A DNA stretch of 64,000 nt from positions 46,399,924 through 46,463,923 of the forward strand of contig OX393581.1 of the NCBI GenBank assembly GCA_947652605.1, in the 5' to 3' direction. Each line of letters opens with the position of its first letter. The first letter of the stretch is position 1. Source of the stretch: Elmis aenea. Its lineage: Eukaryota; Arthropoda; Insecta; Coleoptera; Elmidae. Both the position numbers and the translations under genes were made by a program. Of this stretch, positions 59,865 through 64,000 are shown in pieces. The notes beneath the pieces are model-generated. The model was not told the DNA's origin and searched no databases. It saw only the letters and a program-made list of their open reading frames with translations.

Positions 59865-60071
59865 TTAAATAAACGAAAAGTTGCTGGTTTTCAAACAGGT
59901 TTATTCGTTGCAAATTCTTTTTTTAAAAAAGATCCGACATGTTTCGCCGATGTTATTTTATCGGCATCCTCAGGGCTAAAAATTATATATATAATTTTTC
60001 TGATCTTTTTTAAAAAAAGAATTTGCAACGAATAAACCTGTTTGAAAACCAGCAACTTTTCGTTTATTTAA
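59865..60071. repeat. perfect 70-bp inverted repeat around a 67-bp loop
   Basis: 59865-59934 and 60002-60071 are exact inverse complements (70 of 70), starting TTAAATAAACGAAAAGTTGC and ending GATC at the loop. The loop holds a hammerhead-like core and a small AT palindrome (59978-59999). The perfect match suggests a recent origin or conversion between the arms. It sits inside the P-like element. Confidence 0.9.
59936..59973 (-). ncRNA. hammerhead-ribozyme-like motif in the hairpin loop
   Basis: The minus strand reads CTGAGGATGCCGATAAAATA then ACATCGGCGAAACATGTC. This gives CTGANGA, a six-pair stem II (GCCGAT/ATCGGC), GAAA and a GTC cleavage triplet, in hammerhead order. Stem III would be only ACATGT. 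Such minimal hammerheads occur in Penelope-like and retrozyme-like elements; activity is inferred. Confidence 0.55.
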
Positions 60072-60475
60072 TAGTAGATAATGTACAATTCAATGATTCT
60101 ACTATATTAATTTACACTTATAAGTTTTGAATGTTATCAGTTTTATGCTTAGATCATATAAAAAAAGGTATATGGCTTTTTGTAAAACAAGCACTGTTAG
60201 TTCAGTATAAATATAATACAAATTTCATAAACGAAGCAACAGTGCTTTAAGACTAATCAGCATTTTTAATCAAACATAAACATGCACCAAATAGCATACT
60301 TCAAATAAGTATTGTTTAAAACTGCAGATTTTTTTGTTGGAAAGTAATAGGCTGCTTCATATTACATATTATTGCCATATGATTAATGCTTAATGCTAAT
60401 GATAATGCTTAATGATAATGTTTTTCACTTCAGTGTATTTTTTTTGCATAAATACTATTTAATATATTTTTTAGT

Positions 60476-60706
60476 TTATTCAAATTTTAAATGGTCTTCG
60501 CAACAATATAATTTAGTTTTTTCGCTTACGTCGGAAATACAACGTCTTGCTGCATCAAACCATTTTTTTCTTTTGGTGGAATTATCCGGAACAGCAAAAA
60601 ACAATTTTTCTGGGTTTTTTGTGGAAGTGGTCTTACATTCAGGCACAAAACACCACTTTCTTCTGTACGACGACATGGTTGCGTTATATTTACAACAAAC
60701 ACACAC
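60476..60706 (-). CDS. THAP-domain protein fragment
   Basis: From the second Met (ATG at 60674-60676), SSYRRKWCFVPECKTTSTKN is followed by LFFAVPDNSTKRKKWFDAAR and YCCEDHLKFE. The C-x4-C...C-x2-H zinc-binding set, the FxxVP segment and the invariant Trp are those of a THAP DNA-binding domain. The frame stops right after the domain (TAA), whereas THAP proteins continue, so this is a truncated transposase start or an exon whose continuation is lost. A TGACGTCA (CRE-like) site lies about 60 bases upstream of the start in GC-rich DNA, as for an insect promoter. Confidence 0.75.
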   Translation of the reverse strand: MCVCCKYNATMSSYRRKWCFVPECKTTSTKNPEKLFFAVPDNSTKRKKWFDAARRCISDVSEKTKLYCCEDHLKFE

Positions 60707-60923
60707 GTGTGATTTGCCTCATCGAGGAGTACGTACGGAGTGTGACGTCATTTCTCGTGCGCATCGTTCAAGCCGTTTACGGCGCAACTTGCCGCGGGAA
60801 AACTTTAATCGTTAATAATAAATAAACGAAGTTGATTTAAACAATTTTAACTTCACATATGATATTCTGAACACCAAATCTATCAAATTCTGAAAAAATT
60901 AAAAATTAGTGTAAACGCCCATT

Positions 60924-61474
60924 AAGTTAGATGTACAGAAGACAGTTATAGCGAAACTTTACGTAAAAATATATTTCCCTGAATTGTCCAGTACACCGTT
61001 CTAGAGAACAGGATAAAGTTCCAACACGATAATGCGTTTTCTCATACGACAGATTTAACTATCCAGTTTTTGCTTCAAAATAAATATAAACAAGCAATCA
61101 TCGTGTTTAATATTTTTTGAAATTTTGCCCATTTTTGCCAATTTTTACGATTCTGTGACTTTGTTAATGAATGAGTTACCCATGCAACGTGGTAGATTAA
61201 TGTCACCTTGTAAACAAAGTACTTAAATTCCAGAAAATCGTTGGAGAATATTGTGAACCTCATCTTTCTTGGGAACTTTTTGTAAAGGGCACAACAGTTC
61301 TGGTTATCCTAGTGTTTAAACGAATACCTCCACGGCTAATATAGGCATTGATATAAATTATGCATGTAGGTAATTGTTAGTTGTATTCAATGAATGTGTC
61401 TTGCAGTTGTTTCCCATACTATGTTATACCAGGACAGTCTGTCTAAGTGTAAAATGTTGATAATCAGACATTAA
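60924..61474. other. short intergenic stretch
   Basis: Minus-strand frame 61075-61263 (62 codons) has no motif. Nothing else is supported. Confidence 0.35.
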
Positions 61475-61646
61475 GGCTCGCTGCACACGTGCGTTTTTCT
61501 GCAGCGCGTTGGACGCGCGGTGGCCGCGCGTTGCCGAAGTTGCTTTGATGCACATGTGCGTTTTCTAACCGCAATTGTGATTCATTCCGGCATCTCTTCT
61601 GTTTTGGGGAAGAGCCCAGCGCTACAGTGTGCTTTTCGCATCCGAA

Positions 61647-62006
61647 ATGGAAGCGTATCGTAGAAAACGGGTAACATTCGCATACCTTGTATACAAACAT
61701 TTTGTTTCAAAAAATAAAAGGCGTTATTTGGTGCATCTATTCACCGACCATATTTTACGGAAAGACATTAAAATAAATCAAAGTTATCTTCGTGATGTGG
61801 AGGCTGACAATTTTTTTTTAAAATTATTATTTCAAAATCTGCATTCTAATAGAAAACTAATGCTCATGCAATTGATCAAATCGTATGTTAGACATGATCT
61901 AAATTTAATTTTAAATAATTGCATTGTCGAAACGCAGATTCGCCTAAGAACAACCAAAATAGATTTAATCTGTAACACCGATTTTTTTATATATATTTCA
62001 ATTTAA
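61647..62006 (+). pseudogene. possible N-terminal fragment of a Harbinger protein
   Basis: A 119-codon frame starts MEAYRRKRVTFAYLVYKHFV and includes NKRRYLVHLFTDHILRKDIK, which resembles the region before the DDE core of Harbinger transposases (R.Y.VH......R). The DDE residues are not present and the frame then degenerates, so it is truncated. The assignment rests mainly on its place inside the element. Confidence 0.4.
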
Positions 62007-62339
62007 AACTTAAGTAGCAACAGCAACATCATTTTTTAATTCTATAATTTCTTATTGTAAACTTCCTACTTTTGCTTCTATTAATGTACTTTTTATATTC
62101 AAAGCAGTAATGTCAACATCGTGTTATGTATTTTCAAAGTAAAATAAAATCCAGTGAAAAATGTTAAATTTGTAAATCGTTCATTAAATTAATCAGCTAA
62201 CTTCATAATATATTTAACGTATAATTTTGAATGTAATAAAATTGTTTAGTCGGAAATATTTTTAACATTATGGGAAAACAGCAATAGCATTTTTCAAAGT
62301 GTGACACAAATATTAATTTACCTTTAAATACTTGTATTA

Positions 62340-62938
62340 GGGGAAGGTCGGGTTATATCGGACGGTTAAGCTTTTTTACTATTTGTGAATTTCTTAAAGG
62401 CTCAATTTGACCATACTACGCATCAAAGCATACTTAGATATGTTGTACAAACACCCATAAAAGCATTTACCCCTAGGGGGAAATTTTTTACCATTTTTAG
62501 GCACTCGAAAAAGACCTTACTTTTTGCCCATTCAAAAAGTTTGAGGGTTATATCGGACATGATTTAATGTTGAGAAAATTACATATTTTAGGTTATCCAA
62601 ACAAGTTTTTATTACTCTCCAGGCCTAATCAGATTTAAGCGTAAAACATTAAAAAAGTTATTTCTTGTTGCTACCAATACACTTAGAAAGTGATTGTACT
62701 TATACGTTTAAGCAGGATCAGCACTCCAAACTTAGCTTCGTCCACAAAAAACACTCTCTAAACAGAAAAAACTCTATTGCTTTCACACGGAAACGACGCA
62801 TTCTAATGTAGGGTGCGTTTTCCTTCTACTAGTTCCTGTCAACAGCCAATATCGCCACAGGTGCCTTTGTGCATGGCAAGTGCCCGAAAAACCACTTGTC
62901 CGATATTACCCGTTGTCCGATATTACCCGACTTTCCCC
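62340..62938. mobile_element. 599-bp MITE with TA duplication inside the Harbinger element
   Basis: It begins GGGGAAGGTCGGGTTATATC and ends GATATTACCCGACTTTCCCC, with TA on both sides (62338-62339, 62939-62940). Extra copies of TATATCGGAC and GTCCGATATTACCCG lie just inside the ends. It is non-coding. The TA duplication suggests Tc1/mariner-type mobilisation. Confidence 0.8.
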
Positions 62939-63746
62939 TAATGGAACAAATGATTTATACCTTTTTTCCACCTTGCAGTTCAATATTTAACCGATAAAAT
63001 TGTATCAAATAAAAAATAAATATTGAACAAGTTTAAACGGTTTCAAAACAGTTTGTTTGCTTCTATCGGTCATAGGCGTTTCACGCGTGCGCATATAAAA
63101 CGAATTTTTTTAGTTGCTATTCAGTGTTCTGAAGTGGTTGAATATTGCCTGATATTTAGTATTCCGTATTTGAACCTTTTTTTTGTCGGTATTCAGTATT
63201 CAGTATTTAAATACTTTTTCGGTATTCATACCCACCTATGGTTGCGAATATACTTAATTTTGATGAGAACGTTACTTTGATGTTTCGACAAATAGTTAAA
63301 TATTATTCAACATATTATCCGATTTTTACAAATAGAAAGTTCTTGTAATAAGAGAAATTAAGTGTGCATGTAAAGTTCATAGTTCATGTGTCACCTGTAG
63401 GAAATTCGCAAATGAAATCATTATTAACTAAGTTGTTAATATGTACATCAGCTCTTGCTAAAATGAAACGTTTTTCATCCCAGTATGTAATTTAAATATA
63501 TCTGTCGTGATATTTTTGCGGCAAACTGCTGCACGTGTGCTCTGCGCCATATACTACAATGTACTATAGAAACGCGCGTTTCCTTGGGGATCTGCGGCAC
63601 CAACTGCAAGCAGCTTAGACGCAGCTTAGACGCAGCGTCGACGCATATACGTGTGCAGCAGGCAATATGTTTTCTAGTACTTTGAGACGCAGCGGCACCG
63701 CGCGTCCAACGAGCTGCAGAAAAATGCACGTGTGCATCGAGCCTAA

Positions 63747-63886
63747 TGGTGCCTGTACACCTGAGAGTAAAGTACTCTCGAGAGTAGCGTCGCCAAGGAT
63801 ACAGCCCCTGAGAGTAACTCGCGATTGGCTGTATCCTTGGCGACGCTACTCTCGAGAGTACTTTACTCTCAGGTGTACAGGCACCA
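63747..63886. mobile_element. 140-bp perfect palindromic MITE with TAA duplication
   Basis: Arms 63747-63806 and 63827-63886 are exact inverse complements (60 of 60) around a 20-base loop. The unit starts TGGTGCCTGTACACC. TAA flanks both sides (63744-63746, 63887-63889); the left TAA is also the right target duplication of the Harbinger element. It is non-coding, probably mobilised by a Harbinger transposase. Confidence 0.88.
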
Positions 63887-64000
63887 TAAGAGTCCCAGGT
63901 CCGTGACGACGAACTAATGGTAAAAGAAAGGGTTAAATACATTTTTATGTCCATTGTGAGTTTTTCTTGCTGCCAGTGATACGGAACTGTTGCAAGGATT

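Larger units (their letters stand above)
58882..60923 (-). mobile_element. P-like (THAP) DNA transposon remnant
   Basis: The terminal inverted repeat is AATGGGCGTTTACAC (58882) and GTGTAAACGCCCATT (60909-60923). Each end also carries an inverted TGACGTCAC..CTCCG block, at 59056 and, on the minus strand, near 60747. A THAP frame reads inward from the right end. THAP domains open P-element transposases, which suggests a P-like element that lost most of its catalytic part. No 8-bp target duplication could be seen. Confidence 0.5.
61475..63743 (+). mobile_element. PIF/Harbinger-type element with TAA target duplication
   Basis: TAA flanks both ends (61472-61474 and 63744-63746). The ends are GGCTCGCTGCACACGTGCGT and the inverse of GGCTCGATGCACACGTGCAT, matching for 48 bases with three differences. 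Subterminal GCACACGTGC-like motifs repeat further in. The 3-bp TWA duplication and the long GC-rich ends fit PIF/Harbinger. It contains a decayed protein frame and a second element (62340-62938). Confidence 0.8.

Noticed and set aside
60393..60825. 140- and 92-codon + frames
   Set aside because: They are antisense to the THAP domain, which has its zinc-binding residues on the minus strand.
63475..63954. 159-codon minus-strand frame
   Set aside because: It runs through the Harbinger terminal repeat and the palindromic MITE; the openness comes from GC-rich inverted repeats, not from a gene.

Overview
The window looks like AT-rich insect nuclear DNA, most likely from a beetle. That assignment rests on the UGT coding sequence (510 codons, a style common in Coleoptera) and on the repeat community (foldback elements with CAGGGTG ends, short Helitrons ending CTAG, insect-type LINE reverse transcriptases, hAT, mariner, PIF/Harbinger and Penelope remnants). 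The species cannot be told from the sequence.

The only gene that reads intact is a membrane UDP-glycosyltransferase (UGT) on the + strand, with four exons at 14514-15326, 21056-21278, 25039-25255 and 26274-26553. They join in frame to 510 residues with a signal peptide, the UGT signature and a C-terminal membrane anchor. It sits in a decayed UGT cluster: an upstream exon 1 copy (3655-5486) broken by a frameshift, a stop and two hAT insertions; downstream ruins of exon 2 (about 30.5 kb) and exon 4 (about 36.9 kb); and an inverted, frameshifted exon 2 copy (about 42.7 kb). I infer a detoxification gene array eroded by transposons, with one survivor.

Region by region: 1-14 kb is an hAT end, the dead UGT, a 1.6-kb foldback carrying transposase tails, and mariner and Penelope debris. 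14.5-26.6 kb is the UGT gene, whose introns hold foldbacks, two Helitrons, an hAT with an 8-bp target duplication and a four-level nest of inverted-repeat elements. 27-37 kb holds LINE fragments, an hAT inside a LINE, a near-complete mariner with matching ends and TA duplications, and UGT ruins. 37-56 kb has a tRNA-derived SINE, a third Helitron, more LINE pieces, tandem repeats and small MITEs. 56-64 kb has a foldback, a THAP-containing P-like element with a hammerhead-like hairpin inside it, and a PIF/Harbinger element containing one MITE and abutting another.

I see no clearly new functional system. The most unusual structures are the 70-bp perfect inverted repeat with a hammerhead-like core in its loop, the nested palindromes of UGT intron 2, the Harbinger/MITE junction sharing one TAA, and the foldback whose arms both carry a transposase tail.
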